Part shown: positions 1 through 10,490 of the stretch, one piece after another
Numbering within the stretch: position 1 is the first letter of the stretch
Layout: every line of letters starts with the position of its first letter
Source: Clitopilus passeckerianus
Taxonomy: Eukaryota; Basidiomycota; Agaricomycetes; Agaricales; Entolomataceae
NCBI GenBank assembly: GCA_944990035.1
Contig: CALYLX010000157.1
Coordinates: 124,001-188,000 of the forward strand
DNA: 64,000 nt
Direction: 5' to 3'
Position numbers and translations under genes: made by a program
Notes under the pieces: generated by a model
Told to the model about the DNA's origin: nothing
The model's input: the letters and a program-made list of their open reading frames with translations, nothing else
Database searches by the model: none

Positions 1-5
1 AAGCC

Positions 6-3000
6 ATGCGTATCGAGGAGCTCGTTATAGAGGGTATGTCCTACAGGGAAAACTGCTAATGGTTGGCTAATGTAGGTACAGGCTTCAAATCGTACCCCGT
101 ACGAACCCAAATTACCGGATGGGACCCGTCCTTCAACGCAATCACTGGTCTCAATGGTTCTGGCAAATCCAACATTCTCGACGCGATATGTTTTGTTCTG
201 GGGATGACGAATATGTCTTCGGTATGTGTAATGCGATTGTATGTATGATTACTAGTGAAATTGACGCCTTTGTACCATAGATGAGAGCGCAAAACCAACA
301 GGACCTCATTTACAAACGGGGGCAAGCTGGTGTCACCAAAGCTAGCGTAACGATCGTGTTTGACAATTCCGACCGCTCGAAAAGCCCCCCAGGCATGGAG
401 GAGGCCAAGCAGATTACCGTAACGCGCCAGGTGGGTGATAGGCATGATCTCGTCTGGGCCACACACTCATTGTTGAAAAAAATAGATTGCTCTGCCTGCT
501 GTTTCCAAGTATCTCGTCAACGGACACAAGTCAACACAAGCTCATGTCCAGACCATTTTCCAATCTGTTCAACTGAACATCAATAACCCTCATTTCTTGA
601 TTATGCAAGGTCGTATTACGAAGGTGAGTGCCGTCTCTCCTAATTATGCTAAATTTGACCTGATTGCGTACCGTATACTAGGTCTTGAATATGCGGCCAC
701 AAGAAATTCTCGGAATGGTTGAAGAAGCAGCCGGAACGCGTATGTTCGAAGAAAAAAAGGACAAAGCAAAGAAAACCATGGCCAAGAAGGACAAACGCGT
801 TCAAGAGATCCAATCCATTCTCAACGAAGAAATCACGCCGAAACTCGAAAAGCAAAAGGCTGAAAAGAGGGCTTACATCGAATATCAAAAGGCTTGTTCA
901 AAGCTCGAACGCATCAGCCGAATGCTGCGAGCGTACGAATGGACCCATGCGAACAAGATGGTAGAAGAGAAGGAACGCGCTATTGAAGAGAAACAAGCGG
1001 AGGGTGCTCAGGTGGAGAAGCAGAAGAAGCAATACGGGAAAGAATGCGATGCGGCCGAGAAGCAGCACAAGGAGGTGACGAAGAAAAAAGAGGGCGAAAT
1101 CTCGAAGGGTGGAAAGATTAAGAAATTGGAGGATGAGGTGGCGGAGCTGGGAAAGGCTGCCGTCAAGGTCAGAACACAGGCCGAATTGAAGGAAAACACG
1201 ATCAAAGAAGAGGAAGCCGGTGTTGCTGCTATTGAAGGCGAATTGAAGGAGGTCAGTGTTGCCGTCCTCGGCGGCTTTCGTTTGCTGACACTCTTTTACA
1301 TACAGCTTGAGGACAGCAAAGACAGAAAAGCCGCAGAAGTTCAGGGTCTCAACTCTACCTTCAGCAAAGTCAAAGAGCAATACACCGCTAACCAGACCAA
1401 ACTCGCTACAGCCGAGGAACTTCTTCAATCTCTTTTAACCGGTCTTACTTCCAACTCTAATGCGAACACTGGTGGTGGATACATGGGCCAACTTGCCGAC
1501 GCTCGAGGGCGCATTTCCCAGGCAGAAGCTGAAGAGCAGCAGAGTAAAGTCAAGCTCGGCATGGCAGAGAAGGAGCTCAAGTCACTCGAAGGCCGAACCA
1601 AGGAGGTACAGAAAGAGGCGAAGGAGAATGAGAAGAAGTTGGAGAGAGTGCAAGGAGAATTGGATGAGTGTAGGAGGCGGCTTGAGAAGTGTGGGTGGAA
1701 CGCAGAACTGGACCAGGCAGGAGAGGAGAGACTGAGAATAGCCAAACAGGAGCTTAGATCCTTGACCGAGGTTGGTATTTCAGTTTTGTTATGTGAATGT
1801 TGCACTGACGCGTGGCTCGGCAGAGATACGAACAGGTCAAGCGTCAACTTGGAAGGATAGACTTCAGCTATTCAGATCCCTCGCCAGGTTTTGATCGCTC
1901 GAAAGTCAAGGGCACTGCTGCACAACTAATCTCGCTCGACGAAGAGCATTTCAACAAAGCAACTGCTCTTGAGATTGCTGCAGGCGGAAAACTGTATCAA
2001 ATCGTCGTGGAGAACGAGAGGGTCGGCAAGGAAATCCTGGAGCGTGGCGGGCTCAGGAAACGAGTCACTTTGATCCCCTTGAATAAGATCGCTGCGAGGA
2101 GATTAGATGCTAGGGTGGGTGCTGGATTCAACCAGGCCATACCGCGTTACTCATCATATATCATGTTCCTAACAGAGACTCGAGGCTGCTCAACGTCTTG
2201 CTCCCGGTAAAGTCTGGTCTGCCTTGTCCCTTGTAGGATATGCAGCGCAAGTTGCAGAAGCGATCGCCTACGTCTTCAGTGACAATTTGATCTGCTCCGA
2301 CTCTGAAGCCGCGAAGAAAGTTACTTTCAGTAGAGACGTGGGCGTCCGCTCCGTGACCTTCGAGGGTGATGTCTATGATCCCGCTGGTACTCTCAGCGGT
2401 GGTTCGGCGCCCAGTGGCAGCGGTATCCTAATTCAAGTACAAGAACTTCTGGCCGTCACCGAACATTTGAGCCAGGGAAGGGCGAGGATGGATGCTTTGA
2501 TGGCGGAGGAGGAAAACGGGCGGCAGAAGAGGGAAGATTGGAAGAAGATGAAGAGGGACCTAGAGATGAAGGAGCATGAAATGAACCTCGTGAAGCAGCA
2601 AATCGAAGGTAGCAGTGCTGCCCGGGTGCGTTTTCTCGTGATTGCTCCGAAAACCGGAGCCTAATCTATTGCTTATAGATCGGTGCTCAAGTCGAAGAAC
2701 TCAAGCAGACCATTTCTAATCTCCGAGCTGCTATTGACGAGGCCAAGAGGAAACAGAAAGAGGCCAATGATGAGGTCAAGAAGCTCGAGAAGGATATGGC
2801 CGAATTCAAGAACAACAAAGAGGGTAAAACTGAACAGCTCAAGGTTAGCTTCCTATGCATTTTCATTCAGGCCTCTGACTGATTATGAAATCCCTGGACA
2901 GGCCGACATCCTGAAGCAGAAAGCCGCCCTTCAAAAGGAAAACGTCACTGTCAAGACGCAACAGAAGGAAGTCCAGACTGCGAACCTCGAACTAGGCAAG

Positions 3001-4435
3001 ACGGAACTGTCCAACCTCCCCGGGCTCAGTAGCTGACATCCTTCAAGAGCAATTTGACACAGATATCAGCGAGACCGAAGCGAGACTAGAGGAAGCTAGG
3101 GAGAGTGTCAAGAAAGCCCGAAAAGAGCTGGTAAAGATGCAAAATACGGCAGCTCAAAGCGAGGTCTGCCAATGTTCTCCTTGCGTCTGCCCGCAATGCT
3201 GACGAGACCTGGTTGTTCACAGGCAGCGCATGCCGAAGCTGAGCAACGTCTTCAAGAGGAACGTGCTACTCTGTCACGGTTTGACGACGAGTTGAAACAA
3301 CTGTCCGCCGTCATCAAGGAGAAGAAACAGAAGATGAGCGATGCAGACCTCCAGCTGAAAGAGTTCGAACATGATATACAAGTTCTGAACAAGGATAAGC
3401 AAGGACACGTCAATATGGTTACCAACCTCGAGAAACAGCACGAATGGATCGTTGAGGATAAAGAGTGAGTATGCATTTGATTTCTGCCTTGGCAAATGCT
3501 GACATTTTTGCCTTAGCCAATTTGGCAAGGAGGGCACTCCATACGATTTCAAGAAGGAGAATATCGGCAGGCTCAAGGAGCAAGCTAACGAACTAGAAAC
3601 AGCTCAACGTGGCATGAAGAAGAAAGTCAATCACAAAGTACTGAGCACGCTCGACGGGTGCGTATACGATTCGCACAAAACACGGAAGCGTCTGACAACA
3701 CGGTCAGGACCGAAAAGAGGGAGGCTGAGCTTCAGAAGAACATGCGGATTGTCCTCGAGGATAGGGGCAAAATCGAAGCGACTATTGACCAAATTGACCA
3801 GTATAAACGCGAGGCTCTCATGAAGACTTGGAAAAAAGTCGACGCGTATGTCCTATATTTCATGCAGAAAAAGATGAAGGCCAAACTTAACTTCCCTCGT
3901 AGTGATTTCGGTGCAATCTTCGCGGAGCTCCTACCTGGAAACTATGCCAAACTCCAGCCACCCGAAGGACAGGACCTCATGGATGGATTGGAGGTCAAAG
4001 TCCAGTTGGGTAGTGTCTGGAAGCAAAGCTTGACGGAACTGAGTGGTGGACAAAGGTTCATTTCAGTTAATCTTGGAACCTTTATCCCTTGCTGACTACC
4101 TGATCAGGTCCTTGATCGCTCTGTCCCTCATCATGGCTCTTCTCCAGTTCAAGCCTGCGCCAATGTATATCCTGGATGAAATCGATGCAGCTCTTGATTT
4201 GTCGCATACTCAGCACATCGGTCAACTTTTCCGCACTCGATTCAAAGGCTCCCAATTCATCGTGGTATCCCTAAAGGAGGGTCTCTTCACAAATGCAAAT
4301 GTCCTCTTCAAAGCGCGGTTCCGGGACGGCACTTCAATTGTAGAACGAACGGCGCAGCGTTCCGGTTCTTCCATGTATGGTACTGACAACGAAGATCATG
4401 GAAATGGTCGGAGGAGGAGAGTTAATGGGTCATGA
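6..4435 (+). CDS. SMC2: Condensin ATPase subunit SMC2 (Cut14-like), multi-exon
   Basis: Core ATPase of condensin, which compacts mitotic chromosomes as a heterodimer with SMC4. The first exon (6-33) starts [10 protein letters not shown] and is spliced (34-81) to GFKSY, so the start lies only 5 nt from the window edge. Walker [10 protein letters not shown] is in exon 2 (82-221). A long coiled coil follows (about 700-1800). The hinge is about 1900-2440 and contains LIPLNKI and [11 protein letters not shown] second coiled coil ends at about 3840. The ABC signature LSGGQR (about 4040) and Walker [16 protein letters not shown] (about 4170-4210) complete the head. DLSHTQ is typical of SMC2 rather than SMC1, 3 or 4. 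About a dozen short introns can be placed, one with a GC donor. The spliced protein would be roughly 1,200 residues, the normal family size. No break was seen. Confidence 0.95.
2996..3047 (+). other. GC-AG intron within SMC2
   Basis: Reading through this stretch hits a stop and leaves the SMC2 coiled coil out of frame. Removing 2996-3047 restores it, joining LEL to [12 protein letters not shown]. The donor reads CTAG|GCAAGA. A CTGAC branch site lies about 11 nt before the TTCAAG acceptor. The length of 52 nt is normal for this genome. I found no GT donor giving the required phase. Confidence 0.7.
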
Positions 4436-4672
4436 CACGCCCATCGAGGAAGATAGGAAGATAGGCATTCCATATTCCATGCTTAGTCGATCCACGCTTT
4501 TCATGGCTATTTTGTAATGATGTACCATACAGATTGTATATTTAGTAAATATTTCCTCCTATTCGTTGGTCAGAAATCGGCTTCAATTGTTGTTTAATTC
4601 CATATTTGGACGAATGACTTCCACTACCTTCCAGCATAGTATCTGATTACTTGAAAACGGATGGATTCCAAG

Positions 4673-4779
4673 GGCGAGATGGCCGAGCGGTCTAAGGCGC
4701 CAGACTAAGGAGACCAAGGCAGTTGCTGCCTAGTGATATCTGGTCCGAAAGGGCGTGGGTTCGAATCCCACTCTCGTCA
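4673..4779 (+). tRNA. tRNA-Leu (anticodon AAG) with 27-nt intron
   Basis: Full cloverleaf by eye. The acceptor stem GGCGAGA pairs with TCTCGTC with one G-U pair. The D stem is GCC/GGC, the anticodon stem CCAGA/TCTGG, and the T arm GTGGG-TTCGAAT-CCCAC. A long variable arm (4744-4754) is as expected for a class II leucine tRNA. The anticodon AAG is at 4707-4709 after T33. The intron is 4711-4737, at the canonical 37/38 position. A is the discriminator base. Confidence 0.93.
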
Positions 4780-4928
4780 CTTCTTTTTTGTCGACTTCCA
4801 AGATGGATCTGGCCCATGCAAACAGCAGACCAACCGATTACATTTTCGCGACTTCTACACCGTTTATCAGAAGTATCGGACTATTGAGAATTCTCTGTCT
4901 AGACCTGCACTATCTCTGACATCCGGAC

Positions 4929-5389
4929 CTATGCCGCCGTGGAACTGCTCTCGGTAGAATTCTTCTGGTCGCAGAGATTGGGGAAACAACCTGTTCCCTG
5001 ATAACCCTACAAAAACGATCCGTATACGATTTGTGGGCTTGATCTTTACGACTCACCCTTGGCGTATTCTGGGTTACCTTGCAGCAGTAACCTTTAGTGG
5101 GTAGGAGGCACGATCCATTGGCTCCATTGGAGTTATCAGGATAGCAAATATCTATCAGCAAAGCAAATATTAGTGCAGTAACCAGAACAGATCTTTGTCG
5201 ATCCGCCGACTGACATGCTACATTGTACTTGGGCTCAAACTAGACTTTTCTGAGCTTTGCGAAGAGAATGGAATGAGGCCTTCCACGTACGTTATTGCAG
5301 CAAAGTCGCTTTGGAGTGTCGGATGGGCAAGTTCCTGCCGCGAGACAGAAAAACGGGAGTGCAATTACGGAAAGAATAGCAGCAAGCAT
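4929..5389 (-). CDS. Small secreted eight-cysteine protein, copy A
   Basis: Not a named family that I recognise. Exon 1 begins MLAAILSVIALPFFCLAAG, a clear signal peptide, followed by a mature start TCPSDTPKRLCC and a donor at about 5294 (GTACGT). The distal exon (about 5160-5045) reads ICYPDNSNGANGSC, then KGYCCKVTQNTPR. The last exon reads GYQGTGCFPN and stops at 4929. The cysteine order is C-CC-C-C-CC-C plus one late cysteine. Copies B (5898-6247) and C (10059-10490) share the signal peptide style, RLCC, YCC and GYxGxxC motifs, and similar intron positions. A short middle exon seen in copy C could not be placed here, so the internal structure is uncertain. A TATA box lies about 55 nt upstream. 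It probably acts outside the cell or at the cell surface (inference). Confidence 0.6.
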
Positions 5390-5897
5390 GTTGGAGGGCT
5401 TATCACCGTCAGACACCTGCGGGCGAGGATTCAGATGGTGGTTTTATATGGAGCAGGGAGTCTGAGACCTCGGACATCTACACCATTCAGAGCCTCATCT
5501 TCGAGACTCTTCGAATTGCACACTTTGATTCGATCAAAGAACTTGAGTACTCACTTTGCGAACTGGCGGACAGAGTTCTGCGTTATGAGATAGCCCCTGT
5601 TTCGAGATGCACAAGGCTAGACTTCGAAGAACCGCATTGATGGGGAACCAGTTAACCGCTGTCGGATACCTGATTTTGAATTTGCTGGGGTACTGTAAAG
5701 GCCTTGGCGACTGTGCAACGATCGTGCAATTTCAGAAATATTTGCTGGCAACTTCGTAGCGTTCATGAAATACTACTCCAGACACCCAATAATCCGGTCA
5801 AATCCAATGATAAATTCGCAAGATTATTTTTCCACAATGTATTAGTGCCATGCCATAAACAAACTACCAGTAGTGTCGTTCCAGTTTGAAATTGAAA
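5390..5897. other. Intergenic region between secreted copies A and B
   Basis: Apart from the TATA element of copy A, nothing recognisable was seen. Short open frames on the plus strand have no supporting start context, splice logic or family motif. Confidence 0.5.
5442..5449 (-). promoter_or_regulatory. TATA box of secreted copy A
   Basis: The minus strand reads CATATAAAAC about 55 nt before the ATG at 5389. Copies B and C have TATA-like elements at similar distances, which supports all three as real, strongly transcribed genes. Confidence 0.45.
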
Positions 5898-6247
5898 TCA
5901 AGCGGAGGCCGGAACACAATCTTCCCCGGTGTAACCCTGTATATCCCAATCAAGATCTGCACAAGTTGGAAGGAAATGTGATATACCTTAGGTGTCAAAG
6001 AGTAGCTGTGGCAGCAATATCCAGCTCGGTCACCGCAGTCTCCGCTGTTAGGGGTGGCGCAGCTGTAGGGAGTGTTTCCTGAGAACTGAAGAACAAGTTA
6101 GGAAGAGTGCTATGACATAGGATATGAAAGACTTGCATAATTGCAGCACAAACGATTGGGCCTGTCTGAGGCCGGGTCGCAGGTGCCAGCAACAGCGGAC
6201 AGAGCAAGGAGAGGGAGAACGACCAACGAAGAAAGGCGGGCCAACAT
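5898..6247 (-). CDS. Small secreted eight-cysteine protein, copy B
   Basis: Exon 1 encodes a signal peptide MLARLSSLVVLPLLALSAVAG and the mature start TCDPASDRPNRLCC. The next exon reads NTPYSCATPNSGDCGDRAGY, then CCHSYSLTPK. The last exon reads GYTGEDCVPASA and stops at 5898. It has exactly eight mature cysteines ordered C-CC-C-C-CC-C. The mature protein is about 60 residues. Intron 1 can be read with a GC donor (TAT|GCAAGT, acceptor TTCTTCAG after a CTAAC branch site) or with the overlapping GT two bases on and a later AG. Both keep frame. The order matches hydrophobins, but the spacing (ten residues between C1 and C2, seven between C4 and C5) does not fit class I. The role is unknown; effector, surface protein or antimicrobial are guesses. 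Confidence 0.65.
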
Positions 6248-7181
6248 GTTTAACTTCGAGTTTGGTAAAGAAGGATAGGTGATGAGGCTTGTTGGTGAAA
6301 TAGAGCACTTCCTTGTCGCCTTTATAGCATGGAGGCTCTCCGTGGCGACGGTCTCGTGTGCCCGAGCCGAATATGAATCATGTCACTTTCGGGAGAGAGA
6401 CGACATTGGCGATGAGGGAAAGATGTCTATCGGCTTCCAAGCAACGTTTCGACTACGTAAAGTACCACGCCGCGCAGGTGCCGTCAGGCGTCCTGCGGCC
6501 ACCCCGATCGTAGATTCTATGTTTCCGATTGCCTTTGAGCTCTATAAGTGATTGGAAATGGGTATTGATCCAGCCAAAGCGGCCTCACCCGTCTGCCTTT
6601 CAGGAAGTAGAATGCATGTCAATGGTGGTCACCTTCGTAATACGACTCGGTTCCCAAGGCACCCCATTCATCGACGCGGAAGTACAAAACTCCGTCAGAT
6701 TCGACAGGGGTCTTTGAAGCGGCATTGGATCCAATCCTGAGTGAAAAGCGCCAAGGCAGGGCAACATGAATGTAGGAAGAAACGAGGATTGATCTGATGT
6801 GCTCCGCAGACGCGAGGCCGACTTTGCAACTGAACGGATTGCTCCTAACAAGGTCAAGATTCAAATCATATCGTTACAGACAAAACGAGAGAAATGCTGC
6901 TATACCGTACACTAGCCGTAGGGTCAACGTAGTGTGATTATACTTGGAAGATATGAGGTATGTAGTTAAAGGGATTCGAAAGTAACTGCAAGCCTGTTCT
7001 AAAATAAAATAGGAATAACAATGAGAATAGAATAGAAGAACAATGCAAAAAGAAGGTTACGACCGATCAAAAATAAGTGTCCAAAGAAAGAGATATAACA
7101 TGCGGAAGTAGCGTGACAAGCAATGCAATGCAAAGGATCAATAGGAATGAAATAATGCAACGAAAGCAATAGATGAGGAGC
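6248..7181. other. Intergenic region, no gene seen
   Basis: This 0.9-kb stretch separates the promoter of copy B from the 3' end of the membrane protein gene at 7182. It becomes AT-rich at about 6960-7180, consistent with a 3' UTR and terminator for the minus-strand gene. Open frames here (for example 6600-6857) show no recognisable motif. Confidence 0.4.
6321..6327 (-). promoter_or_regulatory. TATA box of secreted copy B
   Basis: The minus strand reads GCTATAAAGG about 75 nt before the ATG at 6247. Confidence 0.4.
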
Positions 7182-9268
7182 TTAACCCAAGCGCGGCTTG
7201 ACGTGCCTCAAAAAAGGCTTTGGCAACGGGACTGTTGACCATAAGACCATGGTTCCTCCATTGGCAGTTCCAAGGACACTTGCGACGGCATTCTGACCGA
7301 GGGCGAGCCCCTTAGGAGGCTGAGGAGATATTTGTGTCAAACAATGATTCTAAACGTGAACAAAGGGAGAAACATACATTCCAGGCATCTGAATGACCAT
7401 CCATCCTCCTTGGGCCGAACATAGAAGCCTTAGGAGGTCGAGCTGGCAGAGAACGCAAGGGCTGAGGGAAGAGCGGTTAGTATCGATTTCTAAGCCACAA
7501 AAAATAGATTCCAACTTACTCTATGCTCCTGATGAAGGGGAATAGAATACCTAAAGGTGAACTTGTCCTCCTTGACGGCTGCTGCACTGGCCATCTGCCC
7601 GTCGTTGCGCTCGGCCCGAGCTTCTGGTTCCTTGACAGCCTCCTCTTCTGCCAGTTCGTTGATGCTGCCCAGGGATGGGAGGAAGCCGCTTTGGTCAAAG
7701 GAAATATGCGTAAGAGGAAGCTCTGGCAAGTCGTCCACGATAGGCCTGTCGGGTGAAGGAGAATAATTGCGATAACGTTTGGGTTGACTATACGTATGCA
7801 ACTTCTCCGCCAGAGTGCCGCGCTTTGGAGCCGGGGAGACAACCTCAAGTGTCCTTCGAGTACGTTTGGCAGGAGAACGAATCAATCCAAGCTCAAGAGA
7901 AGATCCAGGTTGAGCCGAGGTATCGACGGGTCTGGGACCAAATGGACTCTCCGCCATTAAAACAGAAGATGACGATGAAGGAGTGATGGGTGAGGGCATA
8001 AGCTGGTCGTCGTTGTCGCTCTTCGGAACTGATAGGCTACCATTGACTTCCTCGCCCTCCACGAAGATCTTCGGGACCTCATTAGAAACTACGGCGTTCT
8101 CCTTCGCAGAATCGGCGTGCTGACCCATGACGGTGGCAGGCACATCCCCTGGAGTACTCCTCGAGGGACCAGGGATAGCCGATTCTGTTGATTCACGTCG
8201 AGATCCGGAGGTGGCATTGACGGTGGCTTGGATGGAAGGGCGATCAGGACGAGAGACACCGAGAAGCTTCCTCAGGTCCTCGATGGTCCTGGTAGCTTTA
8301 GGCTTGGGAGAGGTGCTGGTATTGCGGCCAGATGGCACATACTGAGTATGTGAGCGAAGCTGCTTCCTGTTGCTGCCGCGGGGAATATTGGAGGCATTGC
8401 TGGCCTCACGTAGGATTTTTCGCCAGGGAGCAGCTTTTAACTCGCCATCCGCATTGTAGTTGGTATCGTCCTGGTCTTCTCCGGTCTGCCTTGCCACGAT
8501 GAAATCGGTCCTCCTAGCGGCTTGCTTACGTGCGCTGCGGATCTTCTTCTTGCGAGACTTGCGTTTGTTTCCGGAAACATCTGGGGTGTCAGCTAAAGCG
8601 GTGGATCAGTTAAGCACACTAAATAGAGAAGTAACTAGGATAGACTTACGTTCAGGCAGGAGTGTGTCCGTTGAACTTTCCAACAGTTGCTCCGTTGCCA
8701 ATGTAGATACTTTATCCAATGGGACTTGTGTCGAGAAATAGGTGTACAGAGCCAAGACATCCCCTAAAATGCTTGCGATAATGACCAGCAGATAGGAGGT
8801 AGGGATGCCAGTTAAGTGGCCGACGTCAATACCGAGCGCAAGTACCGCGCCAGTTAAGACCGAAGTTGTCGCGACGGTAGCCGTGAGGAGGCGAAATAGT
8901 CCAAGTCTATTGGAGACATCCCGTTGTGCGTTGTTGTATCGAGTCCGAAAGGGATTATAAATAGCGAGCTTTGCCGCATAGGAGGCGAGAACAGAGATGG
9001 TGAGACGAAGCAAGACGAATGTGACGATGACCGGCAGGAGATAGAACAAATTCGCGAGGAAGAGCTTGTCGAGTGCTGCCACTTCAGGGCTTGGGATGGG
9101 GACATCCTTCCCTCCAAACATAGGATAGGTATAATTCCGGGGCGATACCTCGGTATCGTATCCTGGCGGCACCTGACGAGAGCGGTAAGTCGCCCTTATC
9201 ATGATCGCCTGGTGAAGACCCGCGATGGGAAGCAGGTACCGAAGGAAGGTCGGGATGTTGACGTTCAT
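7182..9268 (-). CDS. Multi-pass membrane protein with long disordered tail, unknown function
   Basis: The first exon (9268 to about 8650) starts MNVNIPTFLRYLLPIAGL and has about four hydrophobic segments: near residues 5-20, 75-100, 130-155 and 160-180. An intron with a GTAAGT donor joins LLPE to a basic stretch rich in K and R (about 8590-8500). The long exon (about 8497-7520) encodes a low-complexity, Ser/Pro-rich tail. Two more short exons end at KPFLRHVKPRLG (7182). The two large open frames are therefore one gene. The basic patch after the last membrane segment could be a nuclear-localising or inner-nuclear-membrane signal (inference). I do not recognise the family. It interrupts the run of secreted eight-cysteine paralogues and lies on the same strand as they do. 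Confidence 0.65.
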
Positions 9269-10058
9269 GATGCTGGATGCGAATGGGAACTGGGCAGGGT
9301 AGGTTGAGCTTTAGGGGCAGCCCCGGTCCTAGCTTTATACGCGATTGCGAAGAGGACCATGTTTACCATCTGCCAGGAAAAACAGTATTCGGCCGGGATT
9401 GAATGCCGAGACTGCAGAGCAGTCCAACTGTGAATACCAGTGAGAAATGACAGACGAATCCGCTTTATAATAGGCCAATGGCTAACTTGACACGGTGTTA
9501 CTCGCAGAGAAAGCATAGCAGTGCGGCATTCTTCCACTGGTTGATGACATATGCCAGGCAGGTGTTGCGAGAAGGACTCGTCTTCTGAGAATCCTAGTTT
9601 GCTGGAGAGATTGATGTTGCTTGGCTGTTTCACCCCATATTGCTGGTATGGTGACATGCAAGTCGTTCATGAGCTGGCCCGAATGCTCTTCAAGCTTGTG
9701 ACGTGGACCGAACGGGTTCAGAACTGTGGCCATGGTGTTGAGGCAGGGAAGGGATTGATTTGGACGTTGAATATGAATTGCCTATCTGATCTCAGGTTCA
9801 GAGGTCTCTCACGACCCAGGAAAGCTCAGCAAAGTTCAAGAACAGTTTTCGTACAATGCCGATTCAAAAAATTCTTCGAGGACACTTTTCTGCATTGAGA
9901 AAGGGAGAATAATAGAAGGCAAACTCAGATATAAATTTTCTGGAACCATTCCCGCCAGATGTATACAAATAATCGACATAAAAAGCAGCGACAGTTCGTC
10001 AGGTATGCATGTGGTATGATAACCTCTATAATGGTCCAGAGGAAGACAGGACGTCTCT
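9269..10058. other. Upstream leader region, no convincing gene
   Basis: Overlapping minus-strand open frames at 9265-9733 can be spliced in several ways, but none gives a recognisable protein or joins in frame to MNVNIPTF at 9268. The most economical reading is a promoter and 5' leader of that gene. 9740-10058 shows nothing. Confidence 0.35.
9463..9471 (-). promoter_or_regulatory. TATA-like element upstream of the membrane protein gene
   Basis: The minus strand reads CTATTATAAAGCG about 200 nt upstream of the ATG at 9268, with a CCAAT-type motif on the plus strand next to it. The distance is long, so a leader of about 170 nt is implied. Confidence 0.25.
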
Positions 10059-10490
10059 TCATGCGTCACGCGGAATACAGTCCAAGCCAGTATAGCCCTA
10101 CAAACAACAAATTAGCCAGGCTTCCGCCATCTATAACGATGTGATTCTTACGCGAGGTGTCAATTCATAGCTGTTGCAGCAATAGCTCTTCATGCCGTGG
10201 TCAGGATCATTGCAGGGGCCATTATTACCATTGGAGCCGTCAACATAGCACGAGTCTAAAAAAGGGGTCAGAAATAGGCAATGAAGGTAGGATCAGGCTA
10301 CGTCCTTACATGGGATAGTTCCCTGAAGCTGTAAGAGCGTCAGTAAATATCGACGCGAATAGAAAGCAGTTAAGCTCACCTTGTAGCAGCAGAGACGGTT
10401 AGGCTTGTCTGAAGTGGTATCACAGACACCAGCAGCGACGCTAAGAGCGAAGAGGGGAAGAACGATCAGAGAGGCAAGACGGTGGAACAT
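10059..10490 (-). CDS. Small secreted eight-cysteine protein, copy C
   Basis: Exon 1 (10490 to about 10382) encodes a signal peptide MFHRLASLIVLPLFALSVAAG and the mature start VCDTTSDKPNRLCCYK. A 13-nt middle exon (GTIP plus one base) splices to SCYVDGSNGNNGPC, then GMKSYCCNSYELTPR. A last exon reads GYTGLDCIPRDA and stops at 10059. Splicing this way gives exactly eight cysteines in the order C-CC-C-C-CC-C, as in copy B. Introns are at matching positions in B and C, so these are true gene duplicates. A TATA box lies about 70 nt upstream. Unknown function; extracellular by prediction. Confidence 0.7.

Noticed and set aside
898..1428. Long minus-strand open frames opposite SMC2
   Set aside because: Shadows of the Glu/Lys-rich coiled coil, whose reverse strand gives Leu/Phe/Ser-rich open frames. 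The plus frame has clear SMC motifs.
9265..9733. A separate gene or N-terminal exon upstream of the membrane protein
   Set aside because: Several splicings are possible, none joins in frame to the downstream ATG and none shows a motif. A TATA-like element lies inside it.
4929..10490. Calling the eight-cysteine proteins hydrophobins
   Set aside because: The cysteine order fits, but spacing and hydrophobicity do not fit class I, so only 'hydrophobin-like order' is claimed.
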